DNA from: Mesonia maritima
GTDB taxonomy: Bacteria; Bacteroidota; Bacteroidia; Flavobacteriales; Flavobacteriaceae
Direction of reading: 5' to 3'
DNA: 64,000 nt
Assembly (NCBI RefSeq): GCF_042433895.1
Contig: NZ_JBHLUA010000012.1
Location: 1-64,000 of the forward strand
In this document: in pieces, positions 1 to 6,750 of the stretch
Layout: each line of letters begins with the position of its first letter
Numbering within the stretch: the first letter of the stretch is position 1
Position numbers and translations under genes: made by a program
The notes under the pieces: model-generated
Database searches by the model: none
Told to the model about the DNA's origin: nothing
The model's input: the letters and a program-made list of their open reading frames with translations, nothing else

Positions 1-2
1 AG

Positions 3-68
3 GCCTTTGCAATTGCCAAATCAGGTTTGAAATACGATGAAAATCATAGAAGCGTATTAGCGAAATAA
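3..68 (+). CDS. C-terminal end of an unknown protein (partial)
   Basis: An open frame enters from the left edge and stops with TAA at 66-68, giving about 21 residues ending in SVLAK. No family can be recognised from so little. It sits about 25 bases before the AAC at 92-94 that would be the right terminus of its own cassette, so it may be the last part of a cassette preceding the four complete ones. The gene could also simply be spurious. Confidence 0.3.
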   Translation, partial: AFAIAKSGLKYDENHRSVLAK

Positions 69-91
69 ATATTCGAATTTATTTGTTTTTT

Positions 92-280
92 AACACAGTT
101 CTTGGCAAGTAGCGTGAAATTATGAGCTAATTTTCAATCTCGCAACAAGCCAAAACTTTTGTATTTTGTTTTTATCTTTACATTTTAAAAAGCCAAATCA
201 AAAGATTTGGCGACTAACCAAATATACCAAAATTTTTGTTTTAGAAAAGAAGCAGCTATTTGTTATATACGTTGTTAGCA
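92..280. repeat. attC-like cassette junction A
   Basis: Long, mostly non-coding palindrome-containing junction. The right arm reads TATAC (266-270), GTT, then GTTAGCA (274-280), which is the left terminus of cassette 1. Positions 108-270 are nearly the same as 1294-1455, and inside lies a perfect 8-4-8 hairpin, GCCAAATC-AAAA-GATTTGGC (192-211). The left arm is weaker: AAC at 92-94 is followed by six bases but not by GTATA, so this end is degenerate or belongs to a different cassette type. Apart from the short frame ending at 68, no gene was seen in 1-325. Confidence 0.55.
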
Positions 281-325
281 ACTGGCTTTTTTTGTTATAT
301 TAGTTAACTTAAAATAATATAGGAT

Positions 326-1261
326 ATGGACGTAGGGATTGTTTACAGATATTTTCCATTAAGTAAATACGGATTTATAAAAACATTGGATGAAAGTATT
401 TTTTTCCATTTTTCTAACTTAAAAGACGATATTCACAGGTTAAGTAATGTAGCCTTTGATATTATAGAAACACCGAAAGGAAAAGCAGCTGTAAATATCA
501 GATTACTTGAGAAATGTTATGATTTAAAAAAAGAATTATTTATTTCAAAAAATCCACTTTATAAATGGTTGGCGGTAGTAAGTGACAGCAAACTCTATGA
601 GCTAGAAAGAACCTTATTTAATACTGAGATTGATAAAGAATTTAATTTTCTATGTGAAAAGCAAGATGAATATTTAAACTTATATGTAAATCAGTTCTCT
701 ACATCAGAATTTATTAATGATTATAAAATTATCATCAATTCGAAATTTGGCTATACTGGTGGTAAAGATTGGACTGATGCTTGGTTTACTTATTTCATTT
801 CATCCAAATATGATATAAATTATAAATTTGATTTAGATTTTATTTCCAATCAGCTCAATTTTGAAACAAATAAAGGAAAAATCGAACCAAAATTCGAAGA
901 TAACTACATTACAGAATTTTTAAATTATTATGAATACCTTTACAGAGATAGACATCCTAGTGGAGGAAATTTTGATATTAAGCGGGTTGATGTTAAAGAT
1001 GATGAACTCAATGAAATACGCTTAAGAAAATTAAAAGTTTTCAGAGAAAATTACAGTAGGGATGAACATCTCAATTACTTATCAAAATATAGACATAAGA
1101 TTAAAAAAACTACACCTTTAGCTAATTATCCATTTAGAAGCTTTATATCTGATAAAATTGACGAGTTTTTGTTTAACAATACTGATGATTATGATATAAA
1201 ATGGGTAAGTAAAAAAGAACTTGCTGAAGGAGTAGAAAATGATTTATCTGAATTTTTTTAG
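326..1261 (+). CDS. Cold-shock-domain fusion protein, cassette 1
   Basis: 311 residues. Residues 3-60 resemble a cold-shock (OB-fold) domain: K14-Y-G-F-I18 stands where RNP1 (KGFGFI) falls, I25-F-F-H-F29 where RNP2 (VFVHF) falls, and the segment ends in KGKAAVNI like the last strand of CspA. This suggests binding of single-stranded nucleic acid. The remaining 250 residues are charged, rich in Asp, Lys and Tyr, and match no family I recognise; the C-terminus is acidic. No signal peptide, so cytoplasmic. It is the only gene of its cassette, starting 46 bases after the left terminus and ending 9 bases before the right one. It is also the only complete gene of the array on the plus strand. The domain call is moderately secure; the overall function is unknown. 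Confidence 0.75.
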   Translation: MDVGIVYRYFPLSKYGFIKTLDESIFFHFSNLKDDIHRLSNVAFDIIETPKGKAAVNIRLLEKCYDLKKELFISKNPLYKWLAVVSDSKLYELERTLFNTEIDKEFNFLCEKQDEYLNLYVNQFSTSEFINDYKIIINSKFGYTGGKDWTDAWFTYFISSKYDINYKFDLDFISNQLNFETNKGKIEPKFEDNYITEFLNYYEYLYRDRHPSGGNFDIKRVDVKDDELNEIRLRKLKVFRENYSRDEHLNYLSKYRHKIKKTTPLANYPFRSFISDKIDEFLFNNTDDYDIKWVSKKELAEGVENDLSEFF

Positions 1262-1270
1262 AATGCTTGT

Positions 1271-1466
1271 TGCTAACGTGATTGTATATGACCAGTAGCG
1301 TGAAATTATGAGTTATTTTTCAATCTTGCGACAAGCCAAAACTTTTGCATTTTGTTTTTATCTTTTTCTTACAAAAGCCAAATCAAAAGATTTGGCGACT
1401 TCATAAATATACCAAAATTTCCGTTTTAGAAAAGAAGCAGCTATTTGTTATATACTGTGTTGTAAA
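1271..1466. repeat. attC-like cassette junction B
   Basis: Left arm TGCTAAC (1271-1277), six bases, GTATA (1284-1288). Right arm TATAC (1451-1455), three bases, GTTGTAAA (1459-1466). The interior 1294-1455 is a near copy of 108-270 with the same 8-4-8 hairpin at 1377-1396. The outer arms are cassette-specific while the core is shared with junction A, so cassettes 0 and 1 carry the same attC type. The stretch from here to 1613 holds no further gene that I can support. Confidence 0.65.
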
Positions 1467-1613
1467 CAGGGCTTTTTCCCTGTTTCATTTTTTGATTCGT
1501 CTTGCCAATCCTGTGCAATAAACTATTCCATTTATATTTTTCCTTTTTGCGATGTTTACGAGTTTTAAATGTTTAAAATAAATCGGTTGTAAAGAAGTTT
1601 CATAAACAGATAT

Positions 1614-1769
1614 TTACAATACTAATAGGTAAATCACAATCCAGATAGTAGTAAAGAATGATCCCACAAAAAATGTTTCTTTTATTTGTTGTTTGTCCTT
1701 TTTGGTAATTACCATAAAGGCAAGACATATAATCCAAATAATAATTAAAATTGCGCCTGCTCTAGCCAT
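1614..1769 (-). CDS. Small two-helix membrane protein, cassette 2
   Basis: 51 residues from ATG at 1769 to TAA at 1614. Two hydrophobic helices (about residues 5-21 and 33-51) flank a basic loop containing TKKDKQQIK, so it is probably an inner-membrane hairpin. It shares cassette 2 and orientation with the larger membrane protein whose start lies at 2214. No family recognised. Small size leaves room for a chance frame, but the continuous hydrophobic-loop-hydrophobic layout and its position inside the cassette favour a real gene. Confidence 0.5.
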   Translation of the reverse strand: MARAGAILIIIWIICLAFMVITKKDKQQIKETFFVGSFFTTIWIVIYLLVL

Positions 1770-1842
1770 AATATATCAGATTTTTATTAGTTTAAACTTT
1801 TTGTATAAAAAGGAGAAGCCGAGTCTCAATAACACTATTTTT

Positions 1843-2214
1843 TTAATTATATCCATTTATAAAATAAATTAATACAAAAGGTGCTGAGAATGATGCTAAA
1901 ACATAGAAGTAGGAGGCAATTTTAAAAAAGAAAGTTAGTCTTAGTTTTTTTTTGAGCACAATTTCTGTTCTATTCCTGATTTCGTACATATAAAAATTTA
2001 ACAATATCATACCTACCTCAAAACCTAAGAAAATTTCACGTAGAGGTGTTTCTATTCTCAAAAAATGAAAGATTAGAATAAAAAGAAAAAAAAGGTTGAC
2101 AGCTTGTGCAGTAGAAAGGACTAAAAGAGGAAAATAAAGAGATGTAACTCTGCTCTTTTGAAAATCATAACAAAAAAGAAAAAGCTTGTCGTAAAAATTC
2201 AGTAATTGATTCAT
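1843..2214 (-). CDS. Predicted three-helix membrane protein, cassette 2
   Basis: 123 residues with about three hydrophobic helices (roughly 28-51, 60-77 and 95-119), separated by basic segments such as KKKLR, and no cleavable signal peptide. It is very Phe/Leu-rich. No family recognised and no catalytic motif visible. It starts about 50 bases inside the right terminus of cassette 2 and precedes the 51-residue membrane protein in the same direction, so the two may act together at the inner membrane. Function unknown. Confidence 0.65.
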   Translation of the reverse strand: MNQLLNFYDKLFLFCYDFQKSRVTSLYFPLLVLSTAQAVNLFFLFILIFHFLRIETPLREIFLGFEVGMILLNFYMYEIRNRTEIVLKKKLRLTFFFKIASYFYVLASFSAPFVLIYFINGYN

Positions 2215-2263
2215 TTAATAACTTTTTATTGCTTGTTGTAAATATAACATTTTTTTTGCCTTG

Positions 2264-2397
2264 TTTACAACGGTCTCGTATAACCGTCAGTTACGGATTT
2301 AAAGTTAATAATTTTCGGTTAAGCATAGACGCTAGCAATTCCGAGTGGATTCGGACGTAGTCGAATCCGCCGTAATTGCGGTTATACATTGTTGTGC
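2264..2397. repeat. attC-like cassette junction C
   Basis: The clearest palindrome of the array. TTTACAAC (2264-2271), six bases, GTATAACCG (2278-2286); then CGGTTATAC (2379-2387), three bases, GTTGTGC (2391-2397). The nine-base arms GTATAACCG/CGGTTATAC are perfect complements, and the pairing continues through GTTACGG with CCGTAAT after a small internal bulge. An inner hairpin, GGATTCG...TCGAATCC, lies around 2347-2368. The core is unrelated in sequence to junctions A and B, but the spacing of the boxes is the same. Confidence 0.7.
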
Positions 2398-2405
2398 AAC
2401 GTTTT

Positions 2406-2909
2406 TTATTCATTTAAGTTTAAAATATAATAATCCAATATTACAAAAGTGCAGATTTTAAAAAAGGGATGCTCAAAGTCTTCTTCATTTGCAATTTTAT
2501 CAAAATCATTAAATGCTGTTTTAATGTCTTTTTTGTTTTCAAGAATATCTTTAAAAAAATTACGGAATTTTTTTGCTTTAGTACTTTTTGCCGAATATTT
2601 TTTTCCACAACCGATGACATCAATATCTAATTCGTCCACATTAAGAGCTAATGTTTTTTCAATCATATTCGGATTGATATTTCCCTCACCAATCTCTCTA
2701 ATAAATTTTTTATAGTCTTTTCCTTTATTATCGTCGATAATACCTTTAGTTTTTAAATAAACTTCGTGTTGGAATATTGCACTTTCAATTAGGGATTTGG
2801 AATCAGTAGTTTTAGAATAAATGCAATCCATAAATTCAGACTCTGAATCATAACTGTTTTTACAAGAAAAGAATGTAATGAATACAATCAAAAGCGTTTT
2901 CTTTAGCAA
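2406..2909 (-). CDS. Probable lipoprotein of unknown function, cassette 3
   Basis: The frame is open upstream to 3020, but that extension crosses the cassette terminus at 2980-2986 and does not look like protein. A TTG at 2907-2909 gives an N-terminus reading (M)LKKTLLIVFITFFSC: a short basic, hydrophobic, lipobox-like signal peptide ending at Cys16. I chose this start, giving 167 residues; no ATG exists between it and 3020. The mature part is charged, mostly helical in character, with Lys-rich and acidic stretches, and matches no family I know. Predicted to be a secreted, membrane-anchored protein. A longer version starting at ATG 3020 cannot be excluded. Confidence 0.6.
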   Translation of the reverse strand: MLKKTLLIVFITFFSCKNSYDSESEFMDCIYSKTTDSKSLIESAIFQHEVYLKTKGIIDDNKGKDYKKFIREIGEGNINPNMIEKTLALNVDELDIDVIGCGKKYSAKSTKAKKFRNFFKDILENKKDIKTAFNDFDKIANEEDFEHPFFKICTFVILDYYILNLNE

Positions 2910-2979
2910 AGAGTTTATGTTTAATTCTGATTTCAAAGTCAATAGTTTAATTTTAGTTTGTGGGTTCGATTCAAATGTT

Positions 2980-3112
2980 GCACAACGTGTGTGTATAATA
3001 TTAGTTGCGTGTTTAAGCACCTAATTTAGCAAATACAAACCGAATAGAAAATCCGCGAGGATTTTCGTAGGTTGGCTTGCACTAGCAATTAATTTTATAC
3101 GTTGTTGCCACA
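2980..3112. repeat. attC-like cassette junction D
   Basis: GCACAAC (2980-2986), six bases, GTATAA (2993-2998); then TTATAC (3095-3100), three bases, GTTGCCACA (3104-3112). The arms extend imperfectly (GTATAATATTAGTTGC against GCAATTAATTTTATAC), and a perfect hairpin GAAAATCC-GCGA-GGATTTTC lies at 3047-3066. Same box spacing as junctions B and C with a third, different core. Confidence 0.68.
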
Positions 3113-3118
3113 CGTTTT

Positions 3119-3835
3119 TTATATCGGTTTATATTCAGTTACAAGTCGTTTGTCAGAGTTAAAATCCACATATTGATAATGAATTTTGTCATCCTTATCA
3201 AATTCTCCATTTTTATTCGTGTCTTCAATACTCCTAAAATAAATTCGGTTTTTAATTCCTATTTCTTTCCAATCAATAAGTTCATGAAATTCGGATGTTA
3301 GTTTTTCGAATTCAGAACCATCAATGTTACTTATGTACAAAGTTTCTACATCATTATCGTCAAGCTCATTGTCTCGATTAGTGTCTTTGTCCAACACACG
3401 ATAGATTAAAATCTGTTTTTTTGTGTTATCAAATAGGTCTCTTAAAAAGGTGATTGACTTGATTCGGATATTTTTCGTGGTTAATGATGTTAGGTTTTCA
3501 GAATCAATTTGTTGAAATTTTAGATTGTGAAGATTTCCAGTGATTTCATATCTATTGTAATTAGTTATTGAGAAACTTCCAGAACTATAACTAGAAGAAC
3601 CAAAATAAACTTTTCCTCTAGAGCCATACATTCTATATTCTCCAATCGGGTGGATTAAATATTTTGTACTGTCAATATGAATTGGAATGTCAGCAATTTC
3701 TATTAGAGTTGAGTCTTTTTTTAATTCCGTTGTTTGAATTTCCTCATTTTCTGGGTAAATTACTTTTGGCTTTTCGTCATTCCCACAAGAAGTCAGAATT
3801 ATTAATGTAATTCCTAAAATTATAATGTTTCTCAT
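3119..3835 (-). CDS. Lipoprotein with paired EF-hand-like calcium loops, cassette 4
   Basis: 238 residues. The N-terminus is a lipoprotein signal with lipobox LTSC (Cys17), so the mature protein is anchored in the envelope, possibly surface-exposed. Two loops follow the dockerin/EF-hand pattern D-x-N-x-[DN]-x-x-[LF]-D-x-x-D: D151-T-N153-R-D155 ... D159 ... D162, and D205-T-N207-K-N209-G ... D213 ... D216. Both are followed by a beta-strand-like segment. Calcium binding is inferred from these residues. The rest looks beta-rich, with repeated Tyr/Ser. The gene starts 15 bases from the right cassette terminus and stops 6 bases from the left, so the cassette is almost entirely this gene. Partner and role unknown. 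Confidence 0.75.
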   Translation of the reverse strand: MRNIIILGITLIILTSCGNDEKPKVIYPENEEIQTTELKKDSTLIEIADIPIHIDSTKYLIHPIGEYRMYGSRGKVYFGSSSYSSGSFSITNYNRYEITGNLHNLKFQQIDSENLTSLTTKNIRIKSITFLRDLFDNTKKQILIYRVLDKDTNRDNELDDNDVETLYISNIDGSEFEKLTSEFHELIDWKEIGIKNRIYFRSIEDTNKNGEFDKDDKIHYQYVDFNSDKRLVTEYKPI

Positions 3836-3849
3836 ATTTTTCTCAAATG

Positions 3850-3866
3850 TGTGGCAACTGGTTATA
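3850..3866. repeat. Right terminus of cassette 4, array end
   Basis: TGTGGCAAC (3850-3858) is the perfect complement of the left terminus of cassette 4 (3104-3112). Unlike the other junctions it is followed by TGGTTATA rather than N6-GTATA, and no TATAC-N3-GTT partner was found in the next 300 bases. The last attC therefore looks degenerate or truncated. The gene-free 3836-4147 otherwise contains only AT-rich sequence and the repeats listed next. Confidence 0.5.
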
Positions 3867-3997
3867 TCCTAACAAATATATCTGTTTATAATATATTATT
3901 CCGGGATAACAGAACTTTTTTGTTATGGTTATAAGAATTGTAAACTTTTCTTTGAAATTAAATTATTCGAACTCGAATATTAGTCAAAATGACTTCG

Positions 3998-4110
3998 GTT
4001 ACAAAAATTTATGCCTTTGTTAGAAAAAGTTACAAAAAATTTTAGGTTTTTGTAACTTTTCAAAATACTGTATATCAATATCTTAAACGCTTAAAACAGG
4101 CAAAGTTACA
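3998..4110. repeat. GTTACA repeats with a perfect 14-bp inverted repeat
   Basis: GTTACAAAAA occurs at 3998 and 4029, its reverse complement at 4047-4056, and a variant GTTACAGAAA at 4105. The middle pair forms a perfect inverted repeat: AAAAGTTACAAAAA at 4025-4038 and TTTTTGTAACTTTT at 4047-4060, with an 8-base loop. It lies 88-123 bases beyond the recombinase stop codon. It could be that gene's terminator, or repeated binding sites for the recombinase or an excisionase. Only the repeat itself is certain. Confidence 0.6.
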
Positions 4111-4147
4111 GAAATACAAAAAAAAGTGGTAAAAAGTATATTTTTTT

Positions 4148-5320
4148 TTAAAAATTAAAATCTAACTCTTTTAACAAGTTATCTGCTTCCAAATTTCTAG
4201 GTGTATAACTTTCAGTAATTTTTATATCGTGATGTCTTGCTTGATCTCTAATTTTCATTGCCGGTACTCCAAGTAAAAATAATTGTGTAATTCCCGTATC
4301 TTTTAAAGAGTAAAATTGATAGCGAGAATCAAATTTTAAAATATTTCTCATTTTCGTCCACTCATCACTAATCTTTTTCGGTTCAATTTTTTCTCTGCCA
4401 GGTTGAAAATTATCTGAAGAAAATAAAAAATCTTCATTTAAACTTTTATGTATATGGTCAGCTAGCATTTTCTTAAGCATTTTAGGAATTGTTACAACAC
4501 CATCTTTTTTGTTTTTAGAAATTTCCGCAGGAATAAAAATAGTATCAGTATCTAAATCGATATGCTTTACTTTTAATTTTGTAAGCTCAGTTCGTCTGAT
4601 AAAACAAAAATAAACGGTTAGGCAAAGCGTCAAATATGGTTTGTCTTTTCTTCCTAAGTATTTAAAAATATCATTTCGCAAATAACCTGGTAAAATTTCT
4701 CGCTTCTTCTTCCCTACTTTTCTTTTTTGAATTTTACTAGCTGGATTTGAAGGAATATAACCGCGATCTACCATGAAAATAGCAAGCTGGTTGCAAAACG
4801 ATAAATAATTATTGCTGGTTCTGGCGGTTCTTTTCTTTTCAAAATAAATATGATCCAAAAATTGAATAATAAATGCTCGGTCAAATTCGACGGTAAACAT
4901 TTTCTCTTTTTCAATATGCTTTAGATAGACTACAATATTTTTTGAAAATGAAATATATGAGCGCAAAGTATCTTTACGCAGTAAATTGTCCTTAAATCGT
5001 CTTTCGCTCTGTTCAATAAATTTATCTAAAACATTCACTAAAAGTTGAAACTCATTTTCTGAATAACCTTCATAAAATGGTGACCACCCACGTGCTAACT
5101 TTCTATTAATATTCTCGCACATTCTTTTATCGTGTTGCTCTCTTAATCTTTTATTTGAGATTTTAGGAACGTGCCTTTTATAACGTTTCATTTTTTCCTT
5201 TCCAGGAATTTTAACCTGAAAAACCACACGCCAATTATCGCTAGTTGTTTCTTTTAATTCAGCAGGAACATAATCAACAAATAAAATTTTCTGAGAAGTA
5301 GATTTTTGAAAAGTATTCAT
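4148..5320 (-). CDS. Tyrosine-type site-specific recombinase/integrase
   Basis: 390 residues from ATG at 5320; an upstream ATG at 5368 adds 16 residues that do not look native. The middle part (about 95-190) fits a SAM-like core-binding domain, and the C-terminal half a catalytic domain: Arg243 in RRTEL, a lysine in the SKNKKDG turn, and the nucleophile Tyr372 in TESYT. Box II, usually HxxR, reads Y-S-L-K here (337-340), followed by DTGIT; I recall similar YSLK-type boxes in other Bacteroidota integrases, so this is not necessarily inactivating. It lacks the features of integron IntI and is closer to phage/ICE integrases. It lies directly downstream of tRNA-fMet on the same strand, which suggests integration at that tRNA. 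Confidence 0.85.
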   Translation of the reverse strand: MNTFQKSTSQKILFVDYVPAELKETTSDNWRVVFQVKIPGKEKMKRYKRHVPKISNKRLREQHDKRMCENINRKLARGWSPFYEGYSENEFQLLVNVLDKFIEQSERRFKDNLLRKDTLRSYISFSKNIVVYLKHIEKEKMFTVEFDRAFIIQFLDHIYFEKKRTARTSNNYLSFCNQLAIFMVDRGYIPSNPASKIQKRKVGKKKREILPGYLRNDIFKYLGRKDKPYLTLCLTVYFCFIRRTELTKLKVKHIDLDTDTIFIPAEISKNKKDGVVTIPKMLKKMLADHIHKSLNEDFLFSSDNFQPGREKIEPKKISDEWTKMRNILKFDSRYQFYSLKDTGITQLFLLGVPAMKIRDQARHHDIKITESYTPRNLEADNLLKELDFNF

Positions 5321-5389
5321 TTTTTTTTTAGCGTTATCCCTAAAAATGATGAACCAAATATGAACCACAATTAAGGGCTAAAAATGCGA

Positions 5390-5413
5390 AAACCCCTGCT
5401 ATTGCAAGGGTTT
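5390..5413 (-). terminator. Terminator downstream of tRNA-fMet
   Basis: On the minus strand AAACCC-TTGCA-ATA-GCAGGGGTTT forms a stem of about ten pairs with one mismatch, followed by a short T-rich run (TCGCATTTTT). It sits 12 bases after the tRNA end and separates it from the recombinase gene. Confidence 0.55.
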
Positions 5414-5424
5414 CGTTAATCTAG

Positions 5425-5497
<73 letters not shown>

Positions 5498-5507
5498 ATT
5501 TGTGCTG

Positions 5508-5539
5508 CAAATATACAATACTTTTTCGGTGTTTTCCAA
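5508..5539 (-). promoter_or_regulatory. Promoter of tRNA-fMet
   Basis: On the minus strand TATATTTG (5508-5515) fits the Bacteroidota -7 box TAnnTTTG, with TTG 21 bases upstream (5537-5539). The -7 box ends 10 bases before the mature tRNA. It lies on the core-genome side, so insertion at the tRNA 3' end would leave it intact. Confidence 0.55.
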
Positions 5540-5556
5540 AAAAATAATGCTATTTT

Positions 5557-6630
5557 TTATATTAAATTTAGCTTTTGGCTATATTGATTTATAATTTTCT
5601 GATAAAGAGCTAAATATTCTTTTATTGTTTTCTGAATAGTAAAATTTTCTTCAACAAAAGTTCTACAACCTTTTCGAGATTTTAATATCGCTTCCTGCAA
5701 AGCTCTTTCCAAAGAATCCTCATCGTCTTCGGTTACAAAATTCCCACAACTCGATGGTAAATATTCCATAACTTCTTCATCAGCAAAAGTGGTTACGGGT
5801 GTCCCACAACTTAAAGATTGAAGTATTTTTTCACTAGTATTTGGGTGGGTAGTTGAGAAAATAGCGGCATTAGCTTCCCCCAATAATTTTGCTGTTGCAC
5901 TATCTTCCAACTCCCCCAAATACTCAATGTTTTTAGTTAATTCCGGTTGTATTACATATTCAAAATAAGCTGAATTGGTAATTTTACCTGTAATCCAAAG
6001 CTTATAATTATTCCGTTTAATCGTTTTTATTATTTTTTCTAAATTTGAAGAACGATCTATTTCTCCCCAAAAGATAAAGCGCTTTTCTTCATAAGCATTT
6101 CTAAATTTCCAAAGATCTTCATCAATTCCATTGTAGATAATATCATCTATTTTAGAATGAGGCGACCAAATAGATTTTAAATAATAGTTTGGAGCAATGA
6201 AAAAGCAATTTTTCTGCTGATTCAATTTTACCGCACTCTGTAAGGAGGCCAATGGTTTTTGCTGAAGTAGCGTTAACGTAGGAATTGTTAAAAACTGAGC
6301 GGTAAAAATTGGTAATTGATGGGTTGAAAAATTATGAACCAGATCTACATCAGAATTTTTTAAAATTTGAAACGCTTCTAAATACGCGTGATTTTCTTCA
6401 ACTAATTTTCGTTGTGCCGGATTTTCTTCAGTTTCATATTGCCAATCTATCGAATTGGTATTAAAAGTTTGAATAGTGCAATTTGCCTGAGACCCAGATT
6501 GTGCAAATAGTGTAATATTTGCTCCTTTTTGCTGCAAAGCATCAATTAAACCCAAAATGAGTTTATCTTCAGGCGAAGAACTTGAAGAAGTAATCGGGTA
6601 ATTATTATGTGCTATAATTGCTATATTCAT
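5557..6630 (-). CDS. GT-B type glycosyltransferase (group 1/GT4-like)
   Basis: 357 residues from ATG at 6630 (an ATG two codons earlier is possible). The N-terminus MNIAIIAHNNYP and a phosphate-loop-like segment resemble the first Rossmann domain of GT-B glycosyltransferases. The second domain contains FIFWGEI, LWITGKI, IEYLGEL and SLSCGTPVTTF, the usual layout of GT4 enzymes binding a nucleotide-sugar. The E-x7-E motif normally placed just before SCGTPV is not intact: the second Glu is replaced by Gln. Cytoplasmic, single gene, divergent from the AraC-type regulator. It likely adds a sugar to a lipid, glycan or small acceptor that cannot be named from sequence. Confidence 0.8.
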   Translation of the reverse strand: MNIAIIAHNNYPITSSSSSPEDKLILGLIDALQQKGANITLFAQSGSQANCTIQTFNTNSIDWQYETEENPAQRKLVEENHAYLEAFQILKNSDVDLVHNFSTHQLPIFTAQFLTIPTLTLLQQKPLASLQSAVKLNQQKNCFFIAPNYYLKSIWSPHSKIDDIIYNGIDEDLWKFRNAYEEKRFIFWGEIDRSSNLEKIIKTIKRNNYKLWITGKITNSAYFEYVIQPELTKNIEYLGELEDSATAKLLGEANAAIFSTTHPNTSEKILQSLSCGTPVTTFADEEVMEYLPSSCGNFVTEDDEDSLERALQEAILKSRKGCRTFVEENFTIQKTIKEYLALYQKIINQYSQKLNLI

Positions 6631-6673
6631 CAACAAAAATTAATTGTAATTAGGGATTTTCCCGTAAATTATT

Positions 6674-6692
6674 ACCTTTAACATTCAAAGGT
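6674..6692. promoter_or_regulatory. Palindrome ACCTTT-N7-AAAGGT between divergent genes
   Basis: A perfect 6-7-6 inverted repeat in the 120-base gap between the glycosyltransferase and AraC-type genes. The position suits an operator, possibly for the neighbouring regulator. It could equally be a chance palindrome in AT-rich DNA. Confidence 0.25.
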
Positions 6693-6750
6693 CTTTAGAA
6701 AGCCTAATAAGTATTGACTCATTCAACATAAATAATAAGACAAATCATTC

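Larger units (their letters stand above)
274..3866. mobile_element. Integron-like gene cassette array without integrase (CALIN-like)
   Basis: Four tandem units. In each, the 5' terminus is the exact reverse complement of its own 3' terminus: cassette 1 GTTAGCA (274-280) with TGCTAAC (1271-1277); cassette 2 GTTGTAAA (1459-1466) with TTTACAAC (2264-2271); cassette 3 GTTGTGC (2391-2397) with GCACAAC (2980-2986); cassette 4 GTTGCCACA (3104-3112) with TGTGGCAAC (3850-3858). Neighbouring termini from different cassettes match only in AAC and GTT. Three junctions keep AAC-N6-GTATA and TATAC-N3-GTT. In integrons, each circular cassette closes at its own attC, so cassette-specific complementary ends are expected. 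The match to integron cassettes is inference from this geometry; no IntI gene is in the window. Confidence 0.65.

Noticed and set aside
108..118. AGTAGCG at 108 and 1294 resembles AGTAGCGGG at the tRNA 3' end (5425 region), suggesting attachment-site copies.
   Set aside because: Only about seven contiguous bases match, and the same string is part of the repeated cassette core; too short to call a duplicated attachment site.
2449..2715. Plus-strand frame of 88 codons over the cassette 3 gene.
   Set aside because: It is antisense to the lipoprotein-like gene, lacks family likeness and has a composition expected of the complement of a coding strand.
4148..5320. The recombinase as the integron integrase IntI.
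   Set aside because: It has the SAM-like domain and box arrangement of Bacteroidota phage/ICE integrases, the box II reads YSLK, and no attI-like site or outward cassette promoter was recognised.
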